Source of the DNA: Apophysomyces variabilis | Lineage: Eukaryota > Mucoromycota > Mucoromycetes > Mucorales > Mucoraceae | DNA: 64,000 nucleotides | Assembly (NCBI GenBank): GCA_002749535.1 | Contig: MZZL01000047.1 | Span: 62,001-126,000, forward strand | Reading direction: 5' to 3' | Shown here: positions 34,731 to 48,995 of the stretch, one piece after another | Position numbering within the stretch: the stretch's first letter is position 1 | Layout of the letters: each line of letters begins with the position of its first letter | Notes under the pieces: generated by a model | Databases searched by the model: none | The model's input: only the letters and a program-made list of their open reading frames with translations | What the model was told of the DNA's origin: nothing | Made by a program: the position numbers and the translations under genes

Positions 34731-36486
34731 AGTGTACCAAAGAGTAGGAACAACAGTAAGACGAGATATTGGCCTGAAGTCGTAAAGTATATTTGAATTA
34801 ACCGAAAATAGTTAAACCATCGATAAATACATGCAGTATAAAAATGGACACAAAAGGGTATGTAAGGATTCTATAATTTAGACCTAAAGATACCTAAGGG
34901 TACTGAATGAATAGCCAAGGATAACTGAGGATGCTAATCGGTTGGTTGAAGAATGTCTGTACATACCGCAGGAAATTAAACATATACGAGTATCAGGAAA
35001 GCTGAGAAAGCGTGAAGATACATTTAAGTTTATAAAATGCTTTCCTCAAGTATTCCATGCATTTTGTTTTCCTATGGTAGAACAGGTCTTGCCGTCAGAA
35101 ACGACATCCAAATCGTAAACCTTCACTGCTAGGCATGACAGAATTCATTGTCGACAGTCTAATTATGTTTTAGGAAAGCTTGCAGGAAACATACATTAGC
35201 CTTTGTATGAATATAATGGTTTAGCTAATAGACAAGCCTCGGATAGAATGCTTGTGTACTTCACACGCCCGTTTTGGGATATTCTGATTAGGTTTGACAT
35301 GTTTTGTATTTAACCATCAAACCCATTGCACTATTGTCAATGAAGACAATAAACGAGATCTTTGCTTTCTACTTCCTGTTCCTGTAAAGGTACTGAAATA
35401 ATAAAACGCAAACTTATAGATCAATTCACAATAAAAGTTTTTACATATAATAACCTAGACGATCTGACACATCAAACAAAGCGCACTATATCCCGTGATC
35501 GAGGTGCTACATGCATTTAACTTTGTCTAGCTAATTCAAGCTATAAACTACTTTATTGAGATTTTAGCTACTTTCACCTTCTATCACAACATCTTGAGAT
35601 ATCTACTAGCTAACCATTTTCTAGCTATCTCCGGACATTGTTTCACGACCATATTTAATGTTTTGCTGTTCTTCGCGAATCTGGAAAATATGAGATGCAC
35701 CCTTATAAAAGGCTGTAATAGGAAAATAAGATTGTATATAAGACATCCATCTATTATGCCTAAAAGGCTATTTTCTTGCTTTCTATTCTCTTTCCTTGTA
35801 ATGTCCCGTTGATAATATCGGTACTTCAGAACTCCAACTTACTTAGGTATGTTACACATGCCTTAAAGAAAGTTTACGTCTATCAGCCCTTTGTTGTCGG
35901 TAACACACCTAAACAGAAAACGATGGTAAACTTTGACACTGACAAAACATATTATGTGCTACTCTGAAAGCCAAACTATACCTACTGCCAACTTGGGTCC
36001 ATAAGCTCGGATACGCAATCGGTGTGCCATGAGTCCCCTTGTTCACCTATGGAACAAGAAAAGTGCACGTGTCAGTTTTCGGACCAGAACTCAGACAACG
36101 CGAACGGATGTCCGCGGATGAAACGTGAAAAAACACCATTTTCATTTTTCTCCGAGTTAGTTAACAACGAAAACAGGCATGTTTGAATTTCTGCACCAAA
36201 AATGATCAGTTGTAGGGATACTTTTGATGTGGCTCGGCAATAGACCAACTCCAAGTCGAGATAATAAGCCGAAAATTTCAGGACAGACCCCGCGATAGGC
36301 ACATCGATCAATAAAAGGATCATTGCCTTGTTTACGTATTTACTTTATTCCAAATAAGCTTTTCTGCATTAAATGATCATTGCTTGGCTAAATATGCCTC
36401 ACTCATACATCCCATATGATAAAGACGTCAAGTATAGTTACTCACCACACCAGATGAGGAATGCAAAGAGGAACGAAAAAGCCACA

Positions 36487-36512
36487 GAGAAAGAAAGAAA
36501 GAAAGAGAGAGA
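36487..36512. repeat. (GAAA)n / (GA)n microsatellite
   Basis: Three to four GAAA units followed by GA units. Confidence 0.75.
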
Positions 36513-37516
36513 TGTTGGATATCATGAATAAGAAAATAATCTGGCAATAAAAAGTAACTATGGGAATATCAAAGCAGTTGCCATAAGACAACATTGCTTT
36601 TTCTTGATGGACAATTCGTTGTATTTATACACCATACACTATCCATATCGCCCGAAGGTTTTGGAGAATACCATATATGCAAGCATGCTTAAAACATGGA
36701 GACAAAGATGGCAGGTATATCCATGAGGAACCCGTTGCTACACTTTCGTTCAAAACTAGAAAGACCCGAATTCGATTAATATCCCTGTTAGGGACATATA
36801 ACATTATTCAGTCGAAGTATCGCAACCTCCAGTTGGACGGATAATGCGGTCAGGATGGTCAGCGACTACGTTTCGGACAATCGGGCATTTAACGAAGAAT
36901 CGAAACATAAAGATGCAAGTTCCATAGACCTTGCATTAGTAGCTGTCGGATTCCATTAAGCCGTAAAACTACTAACATCAAGTCCGAGCCATCCTTGTTC
37001 GTCGATTCCTTCTGATACCTTCTTGTGATGCAATGGTTCCGATGAATATGGGCCCTTTATAATGATAGATATTGCCTAGAAATTACGGCTTATTCACATT
37101 AAGCAAACAAAGAGTCTTTTTACAATCTCACTGGATCAAAGGCCTGCTTTTGCCACATGCCACTGAAATTGGGAACTATTAGGAAGTAATGAAGGACGCA
37201 ATAGCGATGCCAGGCAACGCTCTTAGCCACCATTGAATAGCCTCTGAAAATGTGCTGTGAGTAAAGTCGTTCTTTGTGCATGGTGGGTTGAGTCAAGTTC
37301 AAAAAGGTTGGAAAATCGACGAGAACAATGCAGCCATCCTGTGTTTCTCTTCGCTGGTAAAATCCCGCTTTTCAGGAGAGCCAATTTGAGTTTCAAAACT
37401 TGTGCACTCATCCCACGGACCACACGCACCCGCTCCACGCAACTCTCGTCGTCTCCGGATTAAGAAGACCACTCCATCTTCCACCAATTCGTTGGCTTCC
37501 ATAACTGCAATAAACA

Positions 37517-40500
37517 ATGGATGGTGTGAGAAGAGTGCGGTGGACAGAGCTCAATCCGAACTTAGCTCACATCGACAGCAAACATTCAGGGGATTTCCCT
37601 CTTGCCAATCAATTTAACCTGCAGGACTACAAAGTTACCCAAACTCCCAATACTCAGAATGGAGGACTGCAGAAACCAATGCAGGGTGATAAAGAAGGCA
37701 ACACAAATTGGACCTTCGCATTATCCCAAGACTATCCTCTCAACACGATACCTGTACCAATGGATGAAGAATACGAGGATAGCGACGGGGACGATAGTAA
37801 CAATAACGCAGCAGAAGATGAGGAAGAGAATGAGTTAAACCAATTCTATACACAAAGTCATACACTATCGACTGCATCAGCCGAAATAGCGCAGGAAAGG
37901 CTAGAATGGCAACAAATGCTGCAGTCAGTTTTAATGGGCGAAGTCATTAAATCGGAGAAAAAGCGGCTGATGAGCACCGATCACTTCAAATTGCCTAACC
38001 CCATTCAAGAAATTTGGCTTTCATTAAGGGCTCTATTGAGAGGAAGAACAATAGCACATGAGCAAAAATGTTTGGAGGAAAGCCGACGTGATATCGATGG
38101 CATATTGGACATGGTGATGGAATTCAAAGTAGATGCTAACTCGGCTCAACCTGCACTGTTGCAGGTCGCCGAAGTCTTAAAAAGCATCGATCGCATCGAG
38201 TCTCTCTATCCTACTCGAGCAGATATGATCAACTCACATCCCAAATATGGGAGTTCTGAATTTCAGCAACGGCTAGATGCTCTCAACGCATGGTGTACTA
38301 CCACCCGTAGTCTACAAATGCAGTACAAGATATTGAGAGACTGGACTGGCTCGGAAAATCTTCAGATTACGCGCAAACAATGCCTCGCAGAATCTGAAAA
38401 CGTTCCATCTGTACACCCCTACACCCATGTACAACAGGTCGATACTTGCTTTTTGGAGCGTATCTTGAAGGAGTCAGCCTTGCAAGACACATTCGATAAG
38501 CGTACACTCTCAGCATTGAATTCGCTTTTGATGAAATCCAAACAGACTATGGTGAATAATATTACGCTATTCCAACTGCTAGGTTTACCTCCCTATATTC
38601 ATCAATTGCGGAAATTAGCTTACTTTCCACCTTCCTTGGTGGTTGAGGCAATGAAATTGCGGCTTGAATACGCCAACGAGTTAATTGAGCCGCCAAAACA
38701 GATTATCGATGCGATGTTGGAAGATTATCGTGGATTGATGGCTTTAGCTTGCCGAGTAAAACATCAACATGACGAACTGGTCTCTTCCGCACCTGGCTGG
38801 GAATTTGAGGACAATCACGATGTTAGTCGAACTTACGATGAGGTTTTGACAAAGCTTATGTCATTCTATTTCCATTTGATTTCCTGGAAGCTGAAGCTAG
38901 AGAAAGACAATACACTGCGGGTTTGCGAAGTGATGGAAAAAGAATGGGAGTTTCTACGTAATTCCGTATGTCGTACAGTGGACAAGGCCTTTGGTCAATG
39001 TGCCGAGTTTTTCTGGTAAGCACGTTTTGACCGAGCTGCCAGCTTGCTAACCATCATTCACATGTTCAGTTCTTTGACCAACTTTCAGCTAGCCGAAGTA
39101 ATGGACGATTACGTTGCCAGTCTGCGGGAACCTCTGGATAGCGATGGAGCTGAAATGACATGCACTAGGATTTTGCATACGATGCGGATGCGTGCACGGA
39201 AATTATTGCAGTTTTCAAAGTAAGTACTGCCAGAGTAAGCTTTGCGTTTGTTGAAAAATCGCCAAGATTTTTCATAGGCCAGTTCGAAAATGCTGCCGAA
39301 TACCTTTTGAGCGATGATAATCTACAGCTATTCATGACTTGCTTGGCAGACAGCGGTCATTTTCTGGTTTACACAGGGTCATATGAGAAGGAGCAAACTT
39401 ATGTTATAGCATCGCCTTCCTTGTATGGGCGAGACGATGCGATACAGCTGTTTATCAAGTCGAACCAAGGAACAGTAGATCGTGATTGCGTAGAGACTCC
39501 TGGCTTTTCAGGGCTCATGGCAGCTGGGAGACAAACTGCTGATTATATCTTATTTCTGACACCGGTACAAAGTGCAGTATGGACCGGCGATAAAGTTACT
39601 ATTCCGATACAAAATATAACTGCGAGGATCAAGACAGGACGTGTACGTTTGGTCACTAAAAATTCGAGATGGCTCCTACCCGCAAAATCCAGCTTTTGGG
39701 AAGCTGTGAAGAGTACAGGGATTCATATCATTCAGGACCACAAAGCACATCTGCCGAAAATCAACAAAGAACTCTCAAAGATTAAGAAAACAGTTTTTAA
39801 ACTTGCGGACTCAACAATAGCAAGTGTGAATAAGATTCGACAGCAGACCATAAACCTGGGATGTCAAGAACTGGTTGAGGAATGTTTTAGTTTTGCCAGT
39901 GATTTCGGCATACGAAGTGCTAAGATGTTGAAGTTGAAAATTCGCCAGCAATTGGATATAGAGCTTATTCGCCTCGCTATCAGCTGGATTTGCTTCGTTA
40001 CGGATGACTGTATCCCGACCGATCGAAAGACATTTCGTTGGGCTGTTGCTGCTCTTGAGTTTGGCCACTCTATGACCAAAGGTGTCAGTATCCTTTCACT
40101 CGATGAAAAAGAGTTTACGATGCTGCAGAGCAAGGTAGCAAGATGCATTGCTTTGCTTATTTCGCACTTTGATGTTTTGGGCACCCGATGGACTCATGAA
40201 TTGCAGCTAAAAGAGAAGGAGGAGCGTATGCGTGATATCGCAGCGAAACGTAATTCTTACATGACGAGTAAACGCATCGATAAGCACTCTATAACGACCA
40301 GCTCTACGTTTGGGACGGAAAATGATACAGTGTCTTCTCCTGGAGGCGTGACATACATCCGAGATGCATGGATGCGAAAGATTTCAGAATTGGAAGAAAA
40401 ACGTAATGCAAGCGAGCGCGAATGTAAGCTTATAGGCAGGGTGCTGGACGATCAGAAACCGGAAGACAAATCACTGATGTTCCTGGCGCCTTCTTCTTCC

Positions 40501-41849
40501 AACATTTCATTCCGTTGGCAGCAGGGAAGGTTCATTGGTGCAGGCACTTTTGGATCAGTTTATCTTGCCATCAATCTCGATACGTCTACTGTTATGGCCG
40601 TTAAGGAAATCCGGTTCCCTGATTCCAACTCTTTGTCAGCATTGCACAAGTCGATTAAAGAAGAAATGAAAGTCATGCAAATGCTGCACCACGACAATAT
40701 CGTCCAATACTATGGCATGGTACTATAACTTACTCAATAGAGACGACGGCAAGACAGTTATTTACCGTTTTTTTCTTCCTTTTTCTTGTTCAATAGGAAG
40801 TACATCGTGACAAAGTGTTCATCTTTATGGAATATTGCGAAAACGGGAGCCTGGGTGCCTTGCTGGACAATGGAGGTCGGATCGAAGACGAATTTTACAT
40901 AGTCAGCTACGCTCATCAGCTGTTGAGTGGTCTGGCTTATTTGCACAACAATAACATTGTCCATCGCGATATAAAACCTGATAGTATGTTCCGCAGCTTT
41001 GCTTGTGAAACTTATATTTAATTTCTGTATTTAGACATACTCATTGATTATCAAGGCCAACTCAAGCTGACGGATTTCGGAGCATCGAAAATTCTAGCCA
41101 AAGGTCAAAGAACAGCCGGGAGAACGACATTGAACGTAAATGCCAATAGCTTGGCAGGGACACCGATGTACATGGTAAGGAAAGAAAAATGAGAAGGGTG
41201 GCAACCGATTTATCTAATTCAAATGGTTGTCCAGGCACCAGAAGTAATTACGGGCGGCGACACCGGGAGGAAGGGATCCATGGATATCTGGTCTTTGGGA
41301 TGTTGTATTGTTCAAATGGCCACGGGCCGACGTCCATGGAGCACACTGGAAAACGAATGGTCAGTGATGTATCATGTTGTCACTGGCCATCCTCCCCTTC
41401 CAGACCCCTCGCAGTTGTCACGCCTTGGTATCAATTTCTTGAAAAAATGTTTCATCCGTAACCCGAGGAAACGGCCAACAGCAGAAGAATTGTTATCGCA
41501 TGCCTGGATAGCAAACTATTTGGAGGATCTGAACGAGAATATAGTGCCGAATGCTCCGACCATGTCATTGCCTATTGATCGTCGAGGCCAATTTGATAAT
41601 GCTGCTACCAGTCTAAATGCCACCGCGACGCGTACCTATGAAGAGCCTTTGGTCAGGACCATTAATGACAGTATGATGATAGCCGGTTCATTGGCTGATC
41701 GCGAAGGCTATAGTGATACGCAGGCGTATTTCCGAAGGATAGCAGCAGACGTGGCTATGGAACGGCGACCATCAGCGCATTCCGATGCCGGAAGTTTAGC
41801 CAGGAGCATAACCGAGGACGAAATTACCCGTCCGCTTTCACCTGTGTAG
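37517..41849 (+). CDS. SSK2: MAP kinase kinase kinase of the Ssk2/Ssk22/Wis4 family
   Basis: Six exons: 37517-39015, 39070-39219, 39267-40719, 40797-40983, 41035-41174, 41235-41849; 1347 residues. The long N-terminal regulatory region has an acidic stretch (about 80-115) and the family signature ERLEWQQMLQSVLMGEVIKS, then a large helical region with RARKLLQFSK and FENAAEYLL. The kinase domain spans about 966-1236: glycine loop GAGTFGSVY, AVKEIR lysine, HRDIKPDN near 1090, DFG at 1110-1112, LAGTPMYMAPE, and GRRPWSTLENEW. In yeast this kinase receives the two-component phosphorelay (Ssk1) and phosphorylates Pbs2 in the high-osmolarity pathway. All catalytic residues are present. Intron 2 is only 47 nt with a weak polypyrimidine tract; its acceptor was chosen because it alone keeps the frame. 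Confidence 0.9.
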
Positions 41850-42420
41850 TTTTGTGTATTTCTTGTAAATGTGTGACATGTATCATTTCGAATAGTTTTA
41901 TCATGAAATATCATTGCTAATAACTTTGTATGCCGTTCTGTAAGAAATAGCTAACAAGCTCTTGTATATGTGTATTCAAAACATTGATCTTAAAAGCCGC
42001 GAGATTGAAAATTGACTGTCATACCGCAATAGGCATCGCAAAATTTGCTCACGTAACATTTTTCAGATAATCAGTGTACTTTCCAATAGAAGAACCCATA
42101 AAAAGAAATCATTCTTTGTTCATCAGCATCAGCAAGGGTCTTTGGATGGGCTTTGTATCACTGAAGATGCGGGGAAGCCATAATTAGTAATTTGCTGAGA
42201 TTGAAGGGAGGGCCATCAGGATTCTGGCAATCAGGGTAGAGATGTGACTGGGATCTGTGATGCATTGTCCATTAATGGGAAATGAGAAGAGATAAGAACT
42301 AAGAGATCAAGGATAATCAGCTGAATAGAATAAAGCTTTATAAAGGAGCCTTCAAGACAAAACCGCACCATTGAAGGAATTTCCTACTATTTACCAACCA
42401 TTAGCAACAGTAACAGCACC
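41850..42420. other. Intergenic region, MAPKKK 3' flank and homocitrate synthase promoter
   Basis: AT-rich. Carries a TATA-like element close to the homocitrate synthase start. No other gene. Confidence 0.5.
42337..42345 (+). promoter_or_regulatory. TATA-like box of homocitrate synthase
   Basis: TTTATAAAG, about 76-84 nt before the ATG at 42421. Confidence 0.45.
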
Positions 42421-43860
42421 ATGGCTCCTCCAAGAGAAAACGATACTCCAAACGATGCGAACCGACCACGCGAACCTTTTGTGTCGCCTTACATGCCAAA
42501 ATATCCTGACCCAATGTCCAATATCTCCAGATTCAAGATCATCGAGTCGACTTTGAGAGGTAAGCTCTTCATTTTTTTTTGTTTTTGAATGGCCTTTAAC
42601 TTGTTTTTGTATCTTGTGATTATAGAGGGTGAACAGTTTGCGAATGCTTTCTTTGACACGGCTAAAAAGATCGAGATTGCCAAGGCTTTGGATTCTATTG
42701 GCGTGGACTATCTCGAATTGACATCCCCAGCAGCGTCCGAACAGTCTTACAATGATTGCAAGGCCATCTCCCAACTCGGTCTCAAGGCCAAAATCTTAAC
42801 ACACACACGATGCCACATGGACGACGCCAGGCTCGCTGTCGAAACAGGCGTGGACGGTGTCGATGTTGTGATCGGCACGTCTTCCTATCTCCGCGAATTC
42901 TCCCATGGCAAGGATATGGATTATATCACCAAGAAAGCAATCGAAGTCATTACCTATATCAAGAGCCAAGGAAAAGAGGTCCGCTTTTCTACCGAAGACT
43001 CTTTCCGATCGGACCTTGTGGACCTGCTGGCAATTTACAAAGCAGTGGATAAGATCGGCGTAGATCGAGTTGGCATTGCAGACACTGTTGGCTGCGCCAA
43101 CCCACGTCAAGTGTATGAACTAGTCAAAACCCTTCGAAGTGTTGTCAATTGTGACATCGAGTGTCACTTCCACAATGACACTGGTTGTGCCATTGCTAAT
43201 GCTTACGCGGGTAAGTTTTTTTCACTTTAAAAATTGAAGAACAACCGATGTATTGATTCGTATTTCTTGTCCTGCTCTTTAGCATTGGAAGCCGGTGCAA
43301 CTCATATCGACACATCTGTCCTTGGTATTGGTGAACGTAACGGTATCACACCTTTGGGTGGATTGTTTGCACGCATGTATGCTGCAGACAAGGAATATGT
43401 GATGAACAAGTACGATTTAAAGCATATTCGCGATGTCGAGAACTTGGTAGCAGACGCTGTGGAGGTCACTGTACCATTTAACAACTATATCACCGGCTAC
43501 TGTGCATTTACTCATAAAGCGGGTATCCATGCTAAGGCAATTCTCAATAACCCATCCACGTACGAAATTCTGAATCCCCAGGACTTTGGCATGTCACGCT
43601 ATGTCAGTATCGGTCATCGTCTGACAGGATGGAACGCAGTGAAGAACCGAATCGAGCAACTTAAGCTAGAAGATATGACAGATGATGACGCCAAGGCTGT
43701 CACCCAGAAAATCAAGGAACTGGCAGATATCCGACCATTGAGTCTTGACAATGTGGACGCCTTGCTTTATCAATATCACGATGCCAAGAAGACAGCCAAC
43801 CATCACCATGTGCTGAGGACTATTGAGACACCTGATCAGTTGGCCGAGTCCACTGCATAA
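42421..43860 (+). CDS. LYS21: Homocitrate synthase
   Basis: Three exons: 42421-42559, 42626-43210, 43283-43860; 433 residues. Condenses acetyl-CoA with 2-oxoglutarate, the first step of the fungal alpha-aminoadipate lysine pathway. The DRE-TIM motif appears as IIESTLREGEQFAN, the metal-binding HxH as [16 protein letters not shown], and the Gly-rich [13 protein letters not shown] is intact. [14 protein letters not shown] and [16 protein letters not shown] are typical of the family. Length fits yeast Lys20/Lys21. No mitochondrial presequence is evident; the N-terminus is short, polar and Pro-rich. Enzymes of this family are feedback inhibited by lysine. Introns are 66 and 72 nt with canonical borders. 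The gene converges with C1-THF synthase, 210 nt between stops. Confidence 0.96.
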
Positions 43861-44070
43861 ACAGGCCAACCATCTTGCTTCCTTCACTCTTCTATTCCCT
43901 ACATTCCAACTTCATTCTCTTTTCCCGTATAGCACTTAACCAAATTCACTTGTCTTTCCGCTGTATTCCTCTTGCATCATCTTCTGTAAAGATATTTTAA
44001 ATATAAAAAAGTGGACAGTTCATTTAACAAGATATACGTAAAGCTATTCATTGAAATCTGTTTCCTTTCT

Positions 44071-47000
44071 TTAAAAGAGCCCTATCACCTTGCCTTCTTC
44101 ATCGAGATCAACATCGAAGAAACATGGGCGTGTGGGAAGACCAGGCATGGTCTGCATAGAACCAACCAAAGGATAAAGGAATCCAGCACCAACAGAGGCT
44201 CGGATATCGCGAATGGGTACAACAAATCCAGAAGGCACTCCCTTCAATGCAGGATCATGACTGAAACTATACTGTGTCTTGGCCATGCAGATTGGGAGAG
44301 ACCCAAAACCTTGCTTGGTATAAATGGCGATCTTTTCCTTGGCAAGATCGCTAAGTTCAACGCCATCGGCGCCGTAGATCTCCTTGCAAATAGTTTCAAT
44401 CTTGTTTTCAATAGGTTGATCCAGGTTGTACAAAAATTTGAATTGTTTGTCCTTGTTGCAGGCTGCAACCACGGCTTTACCAAGATCAACTGCACCAAGA
44501 CCACCTCGAGCCCAATGATCGCAAGCAACTGCATCATCTGCTCCTGCAGCTAAAGAAAGTATACGGACAAGCTCCATCTCGGCGTCGGTATCTGATCTGA
44601 AAATTGAGAAATGCTTCAGCGTCAATGCTACGAAATGAAGAAGAAAACTTACGTAAAGCGGTTAACCGCAACCACCACCGAGATGCCGAACTTCTTAGCG
44701 TTTTCGATATGCTTAGCAAGGTTAGCACAACCTTTCTCCAGGAACTCCAGGTTCTCTTCGGTATAAGCATCTGGCAAAGGTTTGCCAGCCACGACTTCGG
44801 GTGCGCCACCATGCATCTTCAAAGCACGGACGGTGGCTACGATGACAACTGCATCAGGTACGAGACCGGAAACGCGACATTTGATGTCAAAGAATTTCTC
44901 CATGCCCATATCGGCACCAAAGCCTGCTTCGGTAACGACGTAGCCTGGTTCCATATCATCTGCACCTTCTTCAGTACCTGCGAGCTTCAATGCGATTTTG
45001 TCAGCCAGGATTGAAGAATTTCCGTGAGCAATGTTAGCGAAAGGACCAGCGTGGACAAGTACGGGCGTTCCTTCCAAAGTTTGCATCAGATTAGGCTTGA
45101 TAGCATCTTTCATGAGAACCGTGAGTGCACCACCAATGCCCAAGTCATCCGCGGTAACAGGCTCGCCAGACTTGGAACTGGCCACCACCATGTTGCCCAA
45201 ACGTTCACGCATGTCCTTAAGGTCCGTAGCCAAAGCAAGCACAGCCATTACTTCACTTGCAACAGTGATATCAAATCCTGTGGAACGCTCCATTCCCTTC
45301 TCAGTGGGGTTTTGACCGACGGTAAGCTTCCGCAAGAATCGGTCGTTAGTATCAATCACACGTTGCCATGTGATAGTAGCAGGGTCAATGTCAAGGCGGG
45401 CAAATCGTCGGATTTCCTCTCCTGTTAGCTCACTTGGATCCGTCTTGTTGATTCCAAGTTTCTGCATGCACATGCGTAAATACCACATAGCCTATCATCA
45501 TAACGTCAAGTACCTGAAGTCGCTTGATCATAACCGGGGCAAATTTCTTGACACCTTTCTGAGTAGGACATAGCCGGTTGAACAAGGCCTATGAAGGTAT
45601 TTTTGTGTTACTTTAGCTCTTGTTCCCGCTCTCATATACCTAACCTACCTTATCTGTTTGGGTGTTTTCGTGGAACATGCGAGCATCAATTGCAGCGGCT
45701 GTAGAACCATCAAACAATTAGTCTAAACTTCAAATGACATGCAACTTGTACGAACCCAACAGATTGTTGGCAGCTGTCACAGCATGCAAATCACCAGTCA
45801 AATGAAGATTGAATTCATCCATTGGGATCACCTGAGAGTAACCACCACCAGCAGCACCACCTTTGATTCCGAATGTGGGTCCTTGAGAAGGTTGACGAAC
45901 GCATGCAAAAGCTGCTTTGTTCAAGTGGGCTCCAAGAGCCTGCACAAGACCGATGGTTGTCGTTGATTTACCTTCGCCCAACGGGGTGGGCGTAATACTG
46001 GTGTAGAAAATGTTACTTTCCGTCTTCAATTTCCACTGCATGACTTACCCAGTAACTACAATGTAGCGACCATCTTTTCGATGTTGTAGTCGTTTTAGTA
46101 CATCCAAACTAATCTTGGCCTTCGTTGCTCCGTAGAGTTCGTACTGCTCCCAAGTTAGGAAATGCCTTATTTTGGATAAAATGCTCAGTTTGGAGCTGAG
46201 TTTACCTCATTTGCACTCAATCCAATTTCTTCACAGAGCACGGACAAATGTTTGGGAACTTGTGCCATAGCAATCTCAATGTCCTTAGGAACCGGTACCT
46301 TAGTTTCCAGAGGTAGAGGTTTCACATCTCGCTTGCGACTAATATCAAACCATCGTTTGGCACTTATACGTGTGTTATCCATTAACATAGCAACAGTCAT
46401 TGGACCGACACCACCGGGCACCGGAGTAATGGCATGGGCCACTTCTTTCGCCTTGGCATATTCCACGTCGCCAACCCATCGAATACCGGACTTCTTGCTG
46501 GCATCTAGAACATATAGAACATAAAAAACACTCTCCACCAGTAATTCAATCTTGTTCTCATACCAGGAACAGCATTGGTACCAACATCAATCACGATTGC
46601 TCCTGGTTTGATCCAATCACCCTTGACGATCTCGGCTTTTCCCACAGCAGCCACAACAATGTCTGCTTTCCTGACCTTTTTTTTTTTTGTTTAGACTCAT
46701 CGTCATTTGATCAAAAATTATGATGTACGTACAATGTCCTCGAGTCCCACCGTTCTGGAATGACATAGTGTCACAGTGGCGTTTTCGGAGGTCAGTAATG
46801 ATGCAACTGGCGAACCCTACAAGATATGACAGGAGTGATAGTATTAGTCAGACTTATATTTTTACGTAATGCGAAAACGCTAGGACTAAATACGTACAAC
46901 AATATCACTGCGTCCCAGGACGACTGCTTGCTTCCCGCTGATCTCAACACCTACATGCGGGCATACTCAGCGATTTCAAATTGAACGCTAACCATATCTA

Positions 47001-47658
47001 GGTTCTTACCAGTGGACTTCAGAAGTTCGATAATACCCTTGGGTGTGCATGGCAGAAATAGAGGTTCACCTGATTTCTTAGCCATGTTTCCAATATTGAT
47101 CGCATGGAAACTAGTAGCACGGTTACCTTCTCAAACTGAACGTTTGTCTTTTTGATTTACCCATCGACATCTTTTCTGTAATCGATTGCTTCAATCACCG
47201 CCGTTTCATCAATGTGTGACGGCAAAGGCATTTGGACAAGAATGCCATGGACACGGTAATCATCGTTTAGACTTTTCACCTTCTGCAGCAATTCAGCTTG
47301 AGAAATGCTTTCCGGAAGCTTTTCCATGGTAGTTTGGATTCCCGTCTAAATCAAAACAGTTAAAATAGACATGAATCCATGTTCTCACAGTCGTTTTGTG
47401 TTACCTCTGCCGCTGCCTTGTCTTTCATTTTGACATAGATAGATGAATCTTCCCGGTCACCGACCTGAACGATAGCAAGGTGCGGTTGGAAATGAGGAAA
47501 TCTGGCTTTCATGGATGCGATATCCTCCTTGACGCGAGTGCGCACCGATCTATGCAAAAGAAGTTAAATAAAGCGTAAGCACGACTTCCACCTGGCCGGC
47601 CAGAGCAACCGTTGACTTACTGAGCAATGGCTTTCCCGTCAATAACAATGGCAGGCAT
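44071..47658 (-). CDS. ADE3: Trifunctional C1-tetrahydrofolate synthase
   Basis: Fourteen exons on the minus strand: 47621-47658, 47405-47549, 47161-47345, 47010-47110, 46898-46950, 46733-46816, 46564-46675, 46206-46504, 46049-46146, 45756-45997, 45649-45698, 45514-45588, 44653-45491, 44071-44596; 948 residues, like yeast Ade3. Residues 1-300 are methylenetetrahydrofolate dehydrogenase/cyclohydrolase (IYVKMKDK with the catalytic Lys, [32 protein letters not shown]). The rest is formyl-THF synthetase, with P-loop [46 protein letters not shown] and [16 protein letters not shown]. It interconverts one-carbon folates for purine and methionine synthesis. There is no mitochondrial presequence, so cytosolic is likely. 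Intron 10 uses an unusual GTTCGT donor. A truncated paralogue lies at 56056-57303. Confidence 0.95.
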
Positions 47659-48995
47659 GGTGTTAAGAGTTCGAAGTGTAGCTAATGAGGTGTGAACTGA
47701 TCGAAGGCAACACGAGCGGAAGTAAGGACGAGCAAAAGCTGACAGCATAACACGACCCGCCTTTTTAAACCTCAGGGTCCCCAGAATCACGGACACACAC
47801 GCTCAACTCGGTCTTTGAATGACTGGGTGTGCAGGACTGCTTCGAGTCACTTGCAAAGAGATCTGATTTTTCCACTTCCGCTTGTTCATTACAGGCCGCT
47901 GACACTCGGAGATGCTTTTCGGTGCTGTTGTAAAAGACTAACGAAAAGGATACACATGGGCAGATATTCCCGATTGATGTATGGAAAGATTAACGGGAAA
48001 TGCAGCAAATAGCTAATTTGAAAGCTTATGGCTATCAGTTGTAATGTTTAATTTCGTAAATGGGCTTCCTATAATCTGAAGACCGATTGCAGATAAATGC
48101 AGCAATGGTGTCTAACTGCGTTGCCAAAAGTAAAAGACCGAAAAACACAACAAATATGATGGATATTGATTTCTGAATTTGTTAATAGTTCTCTCGTTCC
48201 GTATCGATACCCAGCAACAAAGATTTTGCTACCATATATATTGAGAGGGTCCGCGGGAAGTATCAATGCACAAAAGCTGCATGGGTCGCCAAATATGGCA
48301 CAGGTTGTACCAAAAACTTCAACCTTATTCTAGATCCCTGAAAAGACAAATCAATGCTGTTTATTACAGAGCCAATATGCAGATCGGAGCACACGCGAGC
48401 TATCCTTTAGTATAGATGGATCTTATGGAAGAAAGACACCATTTCCGAACCGAAGCTAGAAAGGAGATACTTCAAGCCATTTGGAACCTTAAACCCAGCA
48501 CATACGTTATTATCTGACTAAAGCAAAACACATATTCAGCAGCGCAAGTCTATCCTATACGTCAGCATAATATATCATGAAATGGGTTTAACGAAAAGTT
48601 AAAATTCATGTAAATTCTGCATGATGAGTTTTGTTATGTAGCAAAACGGACACTTGATGCAGGTAATCTTCCGTAATGGTTGCCGACGTATAAAAACTCC
48701 CAACATTATCCAATATTATTTAAAAATGTCTACAAATACGTTATATGATCTTGTTTTCATTCAAGAATTTGACGACATGGACACTTGATACTTTTTTACG
48801 AACTGGAGAGTGATAGATATTCTCTAAGAATGGAGACGTAAATTAGACAATACCATTATTAATCAAATAGTTGCATAGCATAGTTCATTTTGCCTAGTGA
48901 CTCTATTCACGTCTAAAAAGAGCGTGGCCATAACTGGATTAACATAGAAAACGACTGGAAAGGGTTTTACAGGAACTGATACATGGTAGATATTT
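47659..48995. other. Intergenic region upstream of C1-THF synthase
   Basis: The first ~150 nt form the likely promoter and leader of the folate gene. The rest is AT-rich with no supportable gene. Confidence 0.5.

Larger units (their letters stand above)
32241..37516. other. 5.3-kb gene-poor region
   Basis: The first ~250 nt are purine-rich and probably the promoter and leader of the Boi-like gene. Otherwise AT-rich with short unrecognised ORFs, a GAAA microsatellite near 36490 and one weak gene candidate at 34145-34730 (separate entry). The last few hundred bases are the upstream region of the MAPKKK. Confidence 0.5.
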